A stretch of 8,573 bases of DNA from Bacteroidota bacterium (GCA_009936825.1 JAACDV010000231.1:1-8573); one strand, 5' to 3'; counted from the first letter of the stretch, positions 1-7,573 are shown. The notes: generated from the sequence alone by a model not told the origin. A program made the numbers and translations.

Positions 1-2525
1 GTACTGTTCAGGTCGAGGTACGTCGTAAACGCGCGCCTGCCGCCCCACACCGCGCTGTAACACCACCAGCGGTTGAACCGGAAGAAATCGCCGTACCCGT
101 CGCACCAGCCCCCGTCGAAGCATCGCCTGCCAGCAACGCTGATGACCGGCTGACTACGCAGGAACGTGCCGCGCGTAACCGCGCTCTTCAAGAAATTATG
201 AAAAAACCGTCTTCTGATGAGGGTGCCGATGCGACCGCTGACGAGGTCGCTAGTGAAATGTCTGGCGGTATGGCCGACGAAACCGCCGCTAGCGATGGCG
301 CGGGTGATGGGGCTGCTGACACAGCCACTGCCGAACCTGCCACCGCTGCCGAGCCCGCTGCACCTTTAAGCGAGATTGATGCCCGCCGTGCCGCTGAACT
401 TGCCGAGCTTCAGGAAATTGAGGCTGCAGAAGCCAGCCGCCGTGAGGAAGAAGCCCGCAAACATACCGAGGCAAATGCCCGCCGTAGCGTTGGCGTTGAC
501 GTGCCGCCTGCGGCTGCTGCAGTTCCGCCTGCTGGGGGTGAAGCCACTGGTGATGCGTTTGGCCGCCGCCGCCGTCAGGTCGAAGAGATGCCTGCACGCA
601 GACCATCAGCACCGCGCCGTGATGGCCCGGGTCGCCGCCAGTCGGGTAAAATGACAATCACGCAAGCACTGTCCGGTGATGAACAACGCCGTCAGCGTTC
701 GCTGGCTTCGGTTCGCCGTCAGCGTGAAAAGGCCCGCATGCGGGACGACCAACCGCAGGTCAAACAGGTTCGTGACGTTATTATTCCAGATACAATTTCG
801 GTTGCTGAACTCGCCAACCGGATGGCCGAACGTACAGCCGATGTTGTCAAAGAGCTGATGAAGCTCGGCGTTATGGCAACGGCAACACAGACCATTCATG
901 GTGAGACTGCCGAGCTGGTTTCACAGGAATTTGGACACCGAGCTCAGCGGGTCTCGGAATCGGATGTTGAAATCGGCCTTGAGGGCGATGATGATTCTGC
1001 CGAGAATATGCTCCCACGCCCCCCTGTTGTGACTGTAATGGGTCATGTTGACCACGGTAAAACCAGCTTGCTGGATGCCATTCGCCGAACTGATGTTGCG
1101 GCGGGCGAATCGGGCGGCATTACCCAGCATATCGGCGCCTATCAAATCAACACCCAAGCCGGTAACCTGATTACGTTTATTGATACTCCGGGCCACGAGG
1201 CCTTTACTGAAATGCGATTACGCGGTGCCGATATCACCGATATTGTGGTTCTGGTTGTTGCGGCTGATGACAGTGTGATGGCGCAAACTATCGAGGCAAT
1301 CAATCATTCCAAAGCTGCGGGGTGTCCGGTGATTGTGGCTGTCAACAAATGTGACAAGCCCGGTGCTGATCCAAAGCGGGTGCGCAGTGATTTGCTCCAG
1401 CATGAGATCATCACCGAAGAGTTTGGCGGCGATGTTTTATGTGTTGATGTCTCGGCGCTTAACGGTCAGGGGCTGGATAAGCTGGAAGAGGCGATCATGC
1501 TTCAGGCCGAACTTCTTGAGTTGCAGGCCAATCCGGACCGCGATGCTGCTGGCGTTGTGGTGGAAGCCAAGGTCGAACGCGGCCGGGGTTCTGTTGCTAC
1601 TGTTCTTGTGCAGCGCGGCACGCTGCGCCAGGGCGATATTTTTGTCATTGGCGCTGAAAGCGGACGTGTTCGGGCGCTGTTGGATTATCGTGGTGAAAAA
1701 TTGGTTCAGGCATTGCCAGGTCAGCCGGTGGAAATTCTGGGTCTGAACGGAACGCCAATGGCCGGCGATAGCTGTGTGGTTGTTGAATCCGAAGCACGTG
1801 CAAGGGAAATTGCCGAATACCGGACGCGCCAGATTAAGGAACGTGAAGCTGCGCGCGGTGCGCGTGGATCAGTTGAACAGATGTTGTCTGCGATTGCAGC
1901 TGGTGAGGCCGCAGAGCTGCCAATTATTATCAAGACCGATGTTCACGGCTCGCTTGAGGCTATTCGGGTTGCGCTTGAAAAACTGGGTACCGATCAGGTT
2001 AAAGTGCGTATTCTGTCTTCTGGCGTTGGTGCTATCAGCGAATCTGATATTTCGCTTTCGGCGGCGACCAATGCCATTGTCATTGGCTTTAACGTGCGCG
2101 CTATCCCGCAGGCTCGTGATCTTGCCAAGCGCGATGGTGTTGAAATTCGTTACCACTCGATCATCTATGAATTGATTGATGAAGTGAAATCGGCGATGGG
2201 TGGTCTACTCAGCCCGGATACGCAGGAAGATTTTATCGGATATGCCGAAATCAGAAAGGTCTTTGGGGTTTCAAAAATTGGCAAGATTGCCGGTTGTATG
2301 GTCACCGAAGGTGTTATCAAGCGCGGGTGTAAAGTTCGCCTGCTGCGCGACAATGTCGTTATCCATGAGGGCGCGCTGAAAACGCTCAAGCGCTTTAAGG
2401 ATGAAGTTAAGGAAGTTCGTGAGGGCTTTGAATGCGGCATGGGATTTGAGAATTATTCGGACATTCAGGAAAACGATATGATCGAATGTTTTGAAGTCCG
2501 CGAGGTCGCCAGAACGCTCGACTGA
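1..2525 (+). CDS. infB: Translation initiation factor IF-2 (5' partial)
   Basis: IF-2 is the GTPase that brings initiator fMet-tRNA to the 30S subunit and promotes 50S joining in the cytoplasm. The reading frame is open from base 3 with no stop, so the gene starts upstream of the window. The first visible residues ([10 protein letters not shown]) match the conserved basic segment near the IF-2 N-terminus, so I infer that roughly 40-60 residues are missing. The visible part is 840 residues, numbered from the codon at 3-5. An Ala/Pro/Glu-rich and then Arg-rich variable region spans about 1-255, with a likely charged helix near 120-160. An IF2_N-like helical domain begins near 265. The G domain carries GHVDHGKT (347-354), DTPGH (394-398), NKCD (448-451) and SAL (484-486). 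Domain II follows, then the domain III start (ELPIIIK, near 638) and a complete C2 domain (about 745-840). C2 is the part that binds fMet-tRNA. The Met codon at 198 lacks a Shine-Dalgarno sequence and is internal. The next gene, rbfA, starts 29 bases downstream. Confidence 0.98.
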   Translation, partial: TVQVEVRRKRAPAAPHRAVTPPAVEPEEIAVPVAPAPVEASPASNADDRLTTQERAARNRALQEIMKKPSSDEGADATADEVASEMSGGMADETAASDGAGDGAADTATAEPATAAEPAAPLSEIDARRAAELAELQEIEAAEASRREEEARKHTEANARRSVGVDVPPAAAAVPPAGGEATGDAFGRRRRQVEEMPARRPSAPRRDGPGRRQSGKMTITQALSGDEQRRQRSLASVRRQREKARMRDDQPQVKQVRDVIIPDTISVAELANRMAERTADVVKELMKLGVMATATQTIHGETAELVSQEFGHRAQRVSESDVEIGLEGDDDSAENMLPRPPVVTVMGHVDHGKTSLLDAIRRTDVAAGESGGITQHIGAYQINTQAGNLITFIDTPGHEAFTEMRLRGADITDIVVLVVAADDSVMAQTIEAINHSKAAGCPVIVAVNKCDKPGADPKRVRSDLLQHEIITEEFGGDVLCVDVSALNGQGLDKLEEAIMLQAELLELQANPDRDAAGVVVEAKVERGRGSVATVLVQRGTLRQGDIFVIGAESGRVRALLDYRGEKLVQALPGQPVEILGLNGTPMAGDSCVVVESEARAREIAEYRTRQIKEREAARGARGSVEQMLSAIAAGEAAELPIIIKTDVHGSLEAIRVALEKLGTDQVKVRILSSGVGAISESDISLSAATNAIVIGFNVRAIPQARDLAKRDGVEIRYHSIIYELIDEVKSAMGGLLSPDTQEDFIGYAEIRKVFGVSKIGKIAGCMVTEGVIKRGCKVRLLRDNVVIHEGALKTLKRFKDEVKEVREGFECGMGFENYSDIQENDMIECFEVREVARTLD

Positions 2526-2554
2526 TTGAGTCAAATTGTGCGTGCGAGGTAATC

Positions 2555-2944
2555 ATGGCTGGAAAATCCAGACGGTCAATGTCGGCGAATTTGCCAAGCC
2601 AGCGCCAGTTGCGCGTTGGTGAAACGTTGCGTCATGCGCTGTCGGTTATTCTATCACGCGACAATTTTTTTGATCCGGATCTGGAAAATGTGCCAATCAC
2701 AATTTCCGAGATTTCAGTCAGTCCTGATTTGTCTAACGCCCGCGTTTATACGATGCCGCTTGGCGGGGAAAAGTCGGAAACTGTTTTGCCTGCCCTGAAC
2801 CGGCTTGCCCCGCTGCTGCAAAAAGAGATTGCCTCAAAGGTGCATCTTCGCCGCGTCCCTAAGCTGAAATTCTATCTTGATGACAGTTTTGACAATGCCG
2901 CACGCCTGAATGTTGTTTTCAACACCATCCGGCGCGATGATTGA
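2555..2944 (+). CDS. rbfA: 30S ribosome-binding factor RbfA
   Basis: RbfA is a small KH-like protein that binds the immature 30S subunit and helps 16S rRNA 5'-end maturation and cold adaptation. The 129-residue product has the family's usual length. It shows the typical opening (PSQRQLRVGETLRHAL, near residues 14-29), the strand ITISEISVSPDLSNARVY, and the type II KH core ending in RRVPKLKFYLDDS. The family's Ser/Asn-Ala-x kink is seen at SNARVY. The start is supported by a GAGG at 2546-2549, five bases before the ATG. The gene lies between infB and truB, the standard order, with gaps of 29 and 21 bases, so it is almost certainly translated from the same mRNA. Nothing looks broken. Confidence 0.97.
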   Translation: MAGKSRRSMSANLPSQRQLRVGETLRHALSVILSRDNFFDPDLENVPITISEISVSPDLSNARVYTMPLGGEKSETVLPALNRLAPLLQKEIASKVHLRRVPKLKFYLDDSFDNAARLNVVFNTIRRDD

Positions 2945-2965
2945 TAATGGTTTAAAGCAACCGGC

Positions 2966-3904
2966 ATGGCGTCACGAAAAGGTAATCCCGTTCATGGTTG
3001 GGTCGTTCTAGACAAACCCATTGGCCTGAGCTCATCAAAGGCGGTGGGTATCGTTCGCCGCATTTTTAACGCCGCCAAAGCAGGGCATGGCGGAACTCTG
3101 GATCCGCTGGCAACAGGTCTTCTTCCCATTGCCCTTGGCGAGGCTACAAAAACCGTATCTTTTGCTATGCATGGCGCCAAAAGCTATGAATTCACTCTGG
3201 CATTCGGGGCGCAAACAACAACCGATGACCGCGAAGGCGAGGTCATTTTTAGCTCTGATATAATGCCGACCGCAGCGCAGATTGAGACGGTCCTACCTCA
3301 ATTTATCGGCACCATTCAACAGCGTCCTCCAATTTTCTCGGCCATTAAGGTTGATGGCGCGCGGGCCTATGATATTGCCCGCAAAGCAATTGCCAGTGGT
3401 GCCCCCGATCTGCCTGAGCTTGATGCGCGTCCGATTGACATTGACCGGCTGGAATTACGCTCGGTTGATGCTGCCAGTGCCTCGTTTTTTGTTGCTTGCG
3501 GAAAAGGTACTTATATCCGCTCATTGGCGCGCGATATTGCGCTAATTCTTGGCAGCGCTGGACATGTTAGCTCGCTGCGACGACTTTCAGTTGGTCCGTT
3601 TTTCGAAGGTGATGCGATTTCACTGGATTTTCTGGAAAAGCTAGAGCATAGTTCGACCGCTTTCGAGCATTTGAAGCCTGTTGTGAGCGCGCTGGACGAC
3701 ATCCCGGCGGTGCCCATTTCGGCTGATGAGGCGGTAAAGCTCCGTCATGGACAGACACTTCCGGCGCTTGGCCCTTCGGCTCAGGCGCGTTTTGAGGAAG
3801 TGATCTCGTCTGAGATTGGGGTGGCGCTTGCCAGCAGTGTGCCTGTGGCGTTGGTTTCGGTTAAGTCGGGCCAGTTGCAGCCGCTGCGTGTTTTTAATCT
3901 TTGA
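2966..3904 (+). CDS. truB: tRNA pseudouridine(55) synthase TruB
   Basis: TruB converts U55 in the T-loop of most elongator tRNAs to pseudouridine and also acts as a tRNA folding chaperone. The 312-residue protein has the usual family length. It opens with HGWVVLDKPIGLSSS (10-24) and contains the catalytic motif GGTLDPLATG, in which Asp46 is the nucleophile equivalent to E. coli Asp48. The family motif FSAIKVDGARAYDIAR is present, and GKGTYIRSLARDI includes the conserved Arg185. The C-terminal 75 residues form the variable, PUA-like tail and are less conserved. The ATG follows the rbfA stop by 21 bases. I see no strong Shine-Dalgarno sequence before it, so translation may depend on coupling to rbfA. 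The last base of the stop codon is the first base of an inverted repeat leading into rpsO. Confidence 0.97.
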   Translation: MASRKGNPVHGWVVLDKPIGLSSSKAVGIVRRIFNAAKAGHGGTLDPLATGLLPIALGEATKTVSFAMHGAKSYEFTLAFGAQTTTDDREGEVIFSSDIMPTAAQIETVLPQFIGTIQQRPPIFSAIKVDGARAYDIARKAIASGAPDLPELDARPIDIDRLELRSVDAASASFFVACGKGTYIRSLARDIALILGSAGHVSSLRRLSVGPFFEGDAISLDFLEKLEHSSTAFEHLKPVVSALDDIPAVPISADEAVKLRHGQTLPALGPSAQARFEEVISSEIGVALASSVPVALVSVKSGQLQPLRVFNL

Positions 3905-3940
3905 TCCATTTTTAAATGGATGAAACCAAAGGAGGTTTCG
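3898..3940 (+). promoter_or_regulatory. Candidate S15-responsive rpsO leader with stacked hairpins
   Basis: Two adjacent inverted repeats fill the truB-rpsO gap. The first is an 8-bp arm pair, ATCCATTT (3904-3911) and AAATGGAT (3914-3921). The second is GAAACC (3922-3927) and GGTTTC (3934-3939), with the loop AAAGGA. The Shine-Dalgarno sequence AAAGGAGG lies in that loop and the 3' arm, so the hairpin would limit ribosome access. An alternative pairing joins CTTTG (3899-3903) with CAAAG (3927-3931) and could form a pseudoknot with the loop. S15 is known to repress its own mRNA in E. coli through a pseudoknot at the ribosome site, and different S15-binding leaders are known in other phyla. That this leader works that way is inference; the pairings themselves are seen. 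Confidence 0.5.
3928..3935 (+). promoter_or_regulatory. Strong Shine-Dalgarno sequence of rpsO
   Basis: AAAGGAGG is a near-perfect anti-16S match ending five bases before the ATG at 3941. It decides the rpsO start: an in-frame ATG at 3920 would place this site inside the coding region and add seven residues not found in S15. Confidence 0.9.
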
Positions 3941-4210
3941 ATGTCGATTACTAGTGAACGTACGGTCGAGCTTATCAAGGAATTTGGCAAGTCTGATACA
4001 GATTCAGGGTCAGCAGCGGTTCAGGTCGCCATTTTGAGCGAGCGCATCGTCAACCTGACTGAACATCTGAAAACACATAAAAAGGACTTCGGTTCACGCC
4101 GCGGTCTTTTGTCGATGGTTGGTCAACGCCGTAACCTGCTTGATTACATCAAATCAGGCGATGAAGCTGCCTACAAGGCGCTGATTGCACGGTTGGGTCT
4201 GCGGCGTTAA
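3941..4210 (+). CDS. rpsO: 30S ribosomal protein S15
   Basis: S15 is a primary 16S rRNA binding protein of the 30S platform and contributes to an intersubunit bridge. The product is 89 residues, the exact family length, and ends in the canonical RLGLRR. The core motif [15 protein letters not shown] matches the family. Numbering without the initiator Met as in E. coli, the RNA-contacting residues His41, His45, Asp48 and Ser51 are all present. Two positions are unusual: Ala replaces the nearly universal Glu before VQVA (SAAVQVA instead of S-x-EVQVA), and Gly replaces His50. The start at 3941 is chosen from the Shine-Dalgarno sequence and the family length. The gene follows truB by 36 bases. A 378-base spacer separates it from pnp, an order shared with many proteobacteria. 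Confidence 0.98.
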   Translation: MSITSERTVELIKEFGKSDTDSGSAAVQVAILSERIVNLTEHLKTHKKDFGSRRGLLSMVGQRRNLLDYIKSGDEAAYKALIARLGLRR

Positions 4211-4212
4211 TT

Positions 4213-4238
4213 CTGGCTTAATTTTCAGGCCAAGTTTT
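4213..4238 (+). terminator. Weak terminator or attenuator after rpsO
   Basis: Three bases after the rpsO stop, CTGGCTT (4213-4219) can pair with AGGCCAAG (4227-4234), with one bulged A and one G-U pair, around a loop AATTTTC. TTTT follows directly. The stem is short and the T-run has only four bases, so it may terminate partially or serve as a 3'-end stabiliser rather than block readthrough into pnp. Confidence 0.4.
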
Positions 4239-4404
4239 GCGTCAAATACCAGATCGGTATTAGCAAATTTTTCGGGATTCAAATTGTGTTTGCCCAGCCG
4301 CTATCCCAGCGCTGGGCTACGCCTTAGTGCGCACGGTGCATTAATGTTTGCATTTTAACAGGTTGCATGCCACAACATCGCCGAGACAAGAAACACAGGA
4401 AACA

Positions 4405-4521
4405 ATGCCTGGGCCCGGACAAGATGCAACGGGGGCCCAAGTGACCATACCCGCGGACCGAGCGGTGGTCGCACACCCCCCAAAAAAACATCCCTTGTTC
4501 TTAACTGGTAATCAAGACTGA
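4405..4521 (+). CDS. Candidate 38-residue small ORF (uncertain)
   Basis: An ATG at 4405 follows AGGA (4397-4400) by four bases and opens a 38-codon frame ending with TGA at 4519. The product begins MPGPGQDATGAQVTIPADR and ends HPLFLTGNQD. It is Pro-rich, with no signal peptide or membrane segment. I recognise no family. Codons such as ATA, CGA, GGG and CCC-CCA are unlike the neighbouring genes, and the frame overlaps strong inverted repeats, so it may be chance within a structured RNA. Another short basic frame overlaps it at 4367-4444. I list it because of its ribosome site and position, not because function is shown. Confidence 0.18.
   Translation: MPGPGQDATGAQVTIPADRAVVAHPPKKHPLFLTGNQD
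4431..4481 (+). promoter_or_regulatory. Long stem-loop in the putative pnp leader
   Basis: GTGACCA (4441-4447) pairs with TGGTC-G-CAC (4466-4474), with one bulged G. CCGC (4451-4454) pairs with GCGG (4462-4465) after a three-base bulge, leaving the loop GGACCGA. Outside these, GGGGG (4431-4435) can pair with the C-run at 4476-4481 across an internal loop. The hairpin ends about 108 bases before the pnp start and is followed by A7, so it is not a plus-strand intrinsic terminator. It could be an RNase III target in the pnp leader or part of a small RNA; neither is demonstrated. Confidence 0.4.
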
Positions 4522-4571
4522 TTGCCGGTTCCAGATTGGCTGGAATTTGTCAGGTCAGGCAAGATGTAGAT

Positions 4572-4579
4572 GAAAGAGA
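4572..4579 (+). promoter_or_regulatory. Weak ribosome binding site of pnp
   Basis: GAAAGAGA is the only purine-rich stretch near the pnp start and ends nine bases before the ATG at 4589. It is a poor anti-16S match, which would fit a gene whose translation is limited by its leader, although that is inference. Confidence 0.35.
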
Positions 4580-4588
4580 CAAAATATA

Positions 4589-6706
4589 ATGTTTAAAATT
4601 TTCCGCAAAGAGCTGGACTGGAATGGCACATCGCTCGTTCTTGAAACAGGTAAAGTTGCGCGTCAGGCCGATGGAGCTGTTATGGTCAGCCTCGGTGAGA
4701 CAAAAGTTCTGTGTACGGCGGTCGCCGCGCAGAAAGCAAAACCCGGTCAGGATTTTTTCCCGATGACCGTCAATTATCAGGAAAAGGCATTTGCAGCTGG
4801 CAAAATTCCCGGTGGATTTTTCAAGCGTGAAGGCCGCCCATCTGAAAATGAAACGCTGGTTTGCCGCCTTATTGACCGGCCTATCAGGCCTCTGTTCCCG
4901 TCATCCTTCAAATGCGAGACGCAAATCATCTGTACCGTGCTTGCGCATGATATGGAAAACAACCCGGACATTGCTGCGATTATCGGCGCTTCTGCCGCGT
5001 TGACCTTGTCGGGTGTGCCGTTCTTTGGCCCAATTGCCGCCGCGCGTATCGGCTGGATTGATGGCGAATATGTTTTGAACCCAACCGTTGATCAGATGGA
5101 AGAAACATCGCTCGATCTGGTTATGGCCGGAACGCATGAAGGCGTGCTGATGGTTGAATCCGAAGCAAGTGAGTTGTCTGAAGAGATTATGCTAGGAGCG
5201 GTTAATTTTGGTCACAAGTCAATCAAACCGGTTATTGATGCGATTATTGAGCTTGCTGAATCATGTGCAAAAGAGCCGCGTGCGCTTCCAGAAGAGCCAG
5301 CCGAGACTGCTGAAATTAAGGCAATCATCGACAAATTCGAGTCAAAGTTTAAAGCTGCCTATAAAATCGGTGATAAATCTGAGCGTCAGGCAGCTCTCGG
5401 CGAAGCCAGAGCCGCTGCCAAGGAAAAGCTGGGTGATGAGTATGACAGCGTTCTGGTTGGCGGGCTGATTAAAGCTTTAGAAGCTGGCATCGTTCGCGGA
5501 TCAATCCTGAAAACTGGCAAGCGGATTGACGGGCGCGATACCAAAACAGTCCGTCAGATCGTTTCAGAGGCTGGATTCCTTCCGCGTGCCCACGGATCGG
5601 CACTGTTTACGCGCGGCGAAACGCAGGCCATGGTTGTGGCCACGCTTGGCACAGGACAGGATGAGCAGATCATTGACGCGTTGGTTGGTGAGAGCCGCTC
5701 AAACTTTATGCTGCATTACAACTTCCCGCCTTATTCGGTTGGTGAAGCCGGGCGTGTTGGCTCACCGGGCCGCCGTGAAATTGGTCACGGCAAGCTGGCT
5801 TGGCGCGATCTTCGCCCGCTGCTTCCAGCGAAAGAGGATTTTCCCTACACCATTCGTCTGGTTTCTGAGATCACCGAATCAAACGGCTCGTCTTCAATGG
5901 CGACGGTTTGTGGTGGCTCGCTGGCGCTGATGGATGCCGGGGTTCCGCTGTCGCGTCCAGTTGCCGGAATTGCCATGGGTCTGATCAAGGACGGCGAAGA
6001 TTACGCTGTCCTGTCCGACATTCTTGGTGACGAAGATCATCTTGGCGACATGGATTTTAAGGTTGCCGGGTCAGAAAATGGTATCACATCGTTGCAGATG
6101 GATATCAAGATCACCTCGATCACGCCGGAAATCATGAAAATCGCTCTCGAACAGGCTCGCGAAGGCCGGGTTCATATCCTTGGCGAAATGTCCAAGGCGC
6201 TGACCTCGTCACGCGATGGGCTTGCCGACAGCGCACCAAAGATCACCACGCTTTCAATTCCGGTTGACAAAATTCGCGATATTATCGGCCCGGGTGGCAA
6301 GATCATCCGCGAAATTTGTGAGACGACCGGTGCCAAGATCGACATTGATGATGATGGAACCGTAAAGGTTGCTGCTGTCACCGGTGCGTCTGGAGAAGCT
6401 GCGGTTGCTCGTATTCGTGACATTGTGGCCGAGCCTGAAATGGGCGTTATCTATAATGGTACCGTTGTGAAAACCGTTGATTTTGGCGCGTTCGTGAATT
6501 TCCTTGGTGCCAAGGACGGCCTTGTTCACATTTCTGAATTGCAGAATGGTCGGACCGAAAAGACGACCGACATCTGCAAAGAAGGCGATACCGTCAAGGT
6601 TAAGGTTATCGGATTTGATGATCGGGGTAAGGTTAAGCTGTCGATGAAGCGGGTTGATCAGGAAACCGGCGCTGATTTGGATGCGGCAGAAGCCGAAGCC
6701 GAATAA
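4589..6706 (+). CDS. pnp: Polyribonucleotide nucleotidyltransferase (PNPase)
   Basis: PNPase is a trimeric 3'-5' phosphorolytic exoribonuclease in mRNA decay and sRNA metabolism, and often part of the RNA degradosome. The product is 705 residues, the normal length. It opens with [11 protein letters not shown] and [16 protein letters not shown], the conserved family start. Domains in order are RNase PH 1 (about 12-140), the helical linker (about 240-310), RNase PH 2 (about 325-535), KH (about 555-615) and S1 (about 622-690). Catalytic residues are intact: the SSS triplet at 434-436, Asp483 and Asp489 in [11 protein letters not shown], and Lys491, three lower than E. coli numbering. The KH motif GPGGK lies at 567-571. 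The tail is short and acidic, ending AEAEAE. The long upstream spacer suggests its own control, while the shared strand allows readthrough from rpsO. The gene ends 27 bases before a strong terminator hairpin. Confidence 0.98.
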   Translation: MFKIFRKELDWNGTSLVLETGKVARQADGAVMVSLGETKVLCTAVAAQKAKPGQDFFPMTVNYQEKAFAAGKIPGGFFKREGRPSENETLVCRLIDRPIRPLFPSSFKCETQIICTVLAHDMENNPDIAAIIGASAALTLSGVPFFGPIAAARIGWIDGEYVLNPTVDQMEETSLDLVMAGTHEGVLMVESEASELSEEIMLGAVNFGHKSIKPVIDAIIELAESCAKEPRALPEEPAETAEIKAIIDKFESKFKAAYKIGDKSERQAALGEARAAAKEKLGDEYDSVLVGGLIKALEAGIVRGSILKTGKRIDGRDTKTVRQIVSEAGFLPRAHGSALFTRGETQAMVVATLGTGQDEQIIDALVGESRSNFMLHYNFPPYSVGEAGRVGSPGRREIGHGKLAWRDLRPLLPAKEDFPYTIRLVSEITESNGSSSMATVCGGSLALMDAGVPLSRPVAGIAMGLIKDGEDYAVLSDILGDEDHLGDMDFKVAGSENGITSLQMDIKITSITPEIMKIALEQAREGRVHILGEMSKALTSSRDGLADSAPKITTLSIPVDKIRDIIGPGGKIIREICETTGAKIDIDDDGTVKVAAVTGASGEAAVARIRDIVAEPEMGVIYNGTVVKTVDFGAFVNFLGAKDGLVHISELQNGRTEKTTDICKEGDTVKVKVIGFDDRGKVKLSMKRVDQETGADLDAAEAEAE

Positions 6707-6724
6707 TCATATCTTTCCGACTAT

Positions 6725-6762
6725 AAAAATTCGGGCCCGGCGGAAACGCTGGGCCCTTTTTT
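6725..6762. terminator. Bidirectional intrinsic terminator between pnp and fabI
   Basis: GGGCCCGGCG (6733-6742) pairs with CGCTGGGCCC (6747-6756) in a 10-bp stem with one G-U pair, capped by the stable tetraloop GAAA (6743-6746). T6 follows at 6757-6762 on the plus strand. On the minus strand, T5 (complement of 6725-6729) follows the stem after GAA. The element fills the 59-base gap between the two convergent stop codons and should end both pnp and fabI transcripts. Confidence 0.92.
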
Positions 6763-6765
6763 GGT

Positions 6766-7569
6766 TTATTTACCTTCGGGGCTATTCCCCTCGGGAGGTA
6801 CCGCAACGGCGTTGAACCCGCCATCAACAAAATGCGTTTCTCCGGTTACGCCTGAAGACAGGTCTGAAATCAGATATAGACCCGATTTTCCAACCTCATG
6901 AATATCAGGATTGCGCCCCAAGAGAGACGATTCTTCCGAATGTCTATAGATATGACGTGCCCCCGTAATAGCAGCGCCCGCCAGTGTTTTCATCGGGCCA
7001 GCGGATAGCGCATTGACCCGGATATTTTGCCCGCCAAGATCAACAGCAAGATATCGAACCGATGATTCTAGCGCCGCCTTGGCAACACCCATGACATTAT
7101 AATTCGGCGAAATGCGTTGCGCACCGATATAGCTGAGCGTCAGCAATGCGCCGCCATCCGGCATCATCGCCCGGGCAGCCTGCGCGGTTTCAGTAAAGGA
7201 AAAGGCCGAGACAAGCATGGTGTCATTAAAATTCTTGCGGCTAGTGTTCATATAGCCGTCCTTCAACTCAGACTTGTCGGAGAAGGCCAGCGCATGCACA
7301 ACAAAATCAATCTGGCTCCAGCTTTTCGACAACCACTCAAAGCTTTCGGCAATCGCGCCTTCATTGGCGACATCACATTCGACCATCAGGTCTGATCCCA
7401 CAGATTCCGCAAGAGGGCGCAATCTTTTGCCAAACCCCTCCATCTGATAGGTGAATGCCAGCTCGGCGCCCGCATCTGCCGCCGCCTTGGCGATACCCCA
7501 CGCGCTGGATCGCTCATTTGCGACGCCCATGATCAGGCCCCGCTTTCCGGCCATAATTCCCGAAGTCAT
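6766..7569 (-). CDS. fabI: Enoyl-[acyl-carrier-protein] reductase FabI (NADH)
   Basis: FabI reduces trans-2-enoyl-ACP to acyl-ACP, the last step of each cycle of type II fatty acid synthesis in the cytoplasm, and is the target of triclosan. The product is 267 residues, a usual length. The nucleotide-binding motif GVANERSSAWGIAKA lies at 15-29. Tyr147, Tyr157 and Lys164 (YNVMGVAK) match E. coli Tyr146, Tyr156 and Lys163, and the substrate loop SAGPMKTLAGAAI is conserved. This identifies FabI rather than FabL or FabK. Two active-site-lining positions differ from E. coli: Ser22 stands for Ile20, and Ala95 for Gly93. Ala at the latter position also occurs naturally in triclosan-sensitive FabI such as that of S. 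aureus, so resistance cannot be inferred. The ATG at 7567-7569 is preferred because alphaproteobacterial homologues start with a similar short lead; Met6 is the alternative. The gene lies 31 bases downstream of fabB in the same operon. Confidence 0.97.
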   Translation of the reverse strand: MTSGIMAGKRGLIMGVANERSSAWGIAKAAADAGAELAFTYQMEGFGKRLRPLAESVGSDLMVECDVANEGAIAESFEWLSKSWSQIDFVVHALAFSDKSELKDGYMNTSRKNFNDTMLVSAFSFTETAQAARAMMPDGGALLTLSYIGAQRISPNYNVMGVAKAALESSVRYLAVDLGGQNIRVNALSAGPMKTLAGAAITGARHIYRHSEESSLLGRNPDIHEVGKSGLYLISDLSSGVTGETHFVDGGFNAVAVPPEGNSPEGK

Positions 7570-7573
7570 GTCT

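Larger units (their letters stand above)
4211..4588. other. rpsO-pnp intergenic region, structure-rich, no confirmed gene
   Basis: This 378-base spacer has no clear homologue-bearing gene. It contains a weak post-rpsO terminator, then a GC-rich, repeat-rich block at about 4292-4481. Inverted repeats in that block are GCCCAGC (4292-4298) with GCTGGGC (4311-4317); GTTGCAT (4362-4368) with ATGCAAC (4424-4430); TGGGCCC (4410-4416) with GGGCCCA (4433-4439); and a long hairpin at 4431-4481. A run of C6 then A7 follows at 4476-4488. No convincing -35/-10 pair is visible. In E. coli the equivalent spacer carries the pnp promoter, the sRNA SraG and a pnp leader hairpin cut by RNase III, which PNPase uses to repress its own mRNA. 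A similar role here is inference. Confidence 0.6.

Noticed and set aside
198..200. ATG at 198 as the start of infB
   Set aside because: The frame is open to base 3 with IF-2-like residues upstream, and no Shine-Dalgarno sequence precedes this ATG. The real start is outside the window.
289..657. Minus-strand ORF of 122 codons opposite infB
   Set aside because: The product is Gln/His/Gly-rich low complexity produced by the repetitive Ala/Pro/Glu codons of the IF-2 N-terminal region on the other strand.
3920..3940. ATG at 3920 as rpsO start, giving 96 residues
   Set aside because: It would put the strong AAAGGAGG inside the gene and add seven residues absent from S15; the ATG at 3941 gives the standard 89 residues.
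4245..4272. Hairpin AATACC/GGTATT followed by TTTTT as a terminator
   Set aside because: The stem is six AT-rich pairs and the T-run begins six bases after it, too weak and too far for an intrinsic terminator.
4292..4317. GCCCAGC/GCTGGGC repeat and inner palindrome CCCAGCGCTGGG as a terminator
   Set aside because: No T-run follows on the plus strand; it was kept only as part of the structured spacer.
4367..4444. 25-codon highly basic ORF starting MPQHRRDKKH
   Set aside because: Weak ribosome site, overlaps another short frame and strong inverted repeats, and has no recognisable family.
4585..4590. TATAAT resembling a -10 promoter box
   Set aside because: It overlaps the pnp start codon and has no -35-like hexamer at a suitable distance, so it cannot drive a normal pnp transcript.
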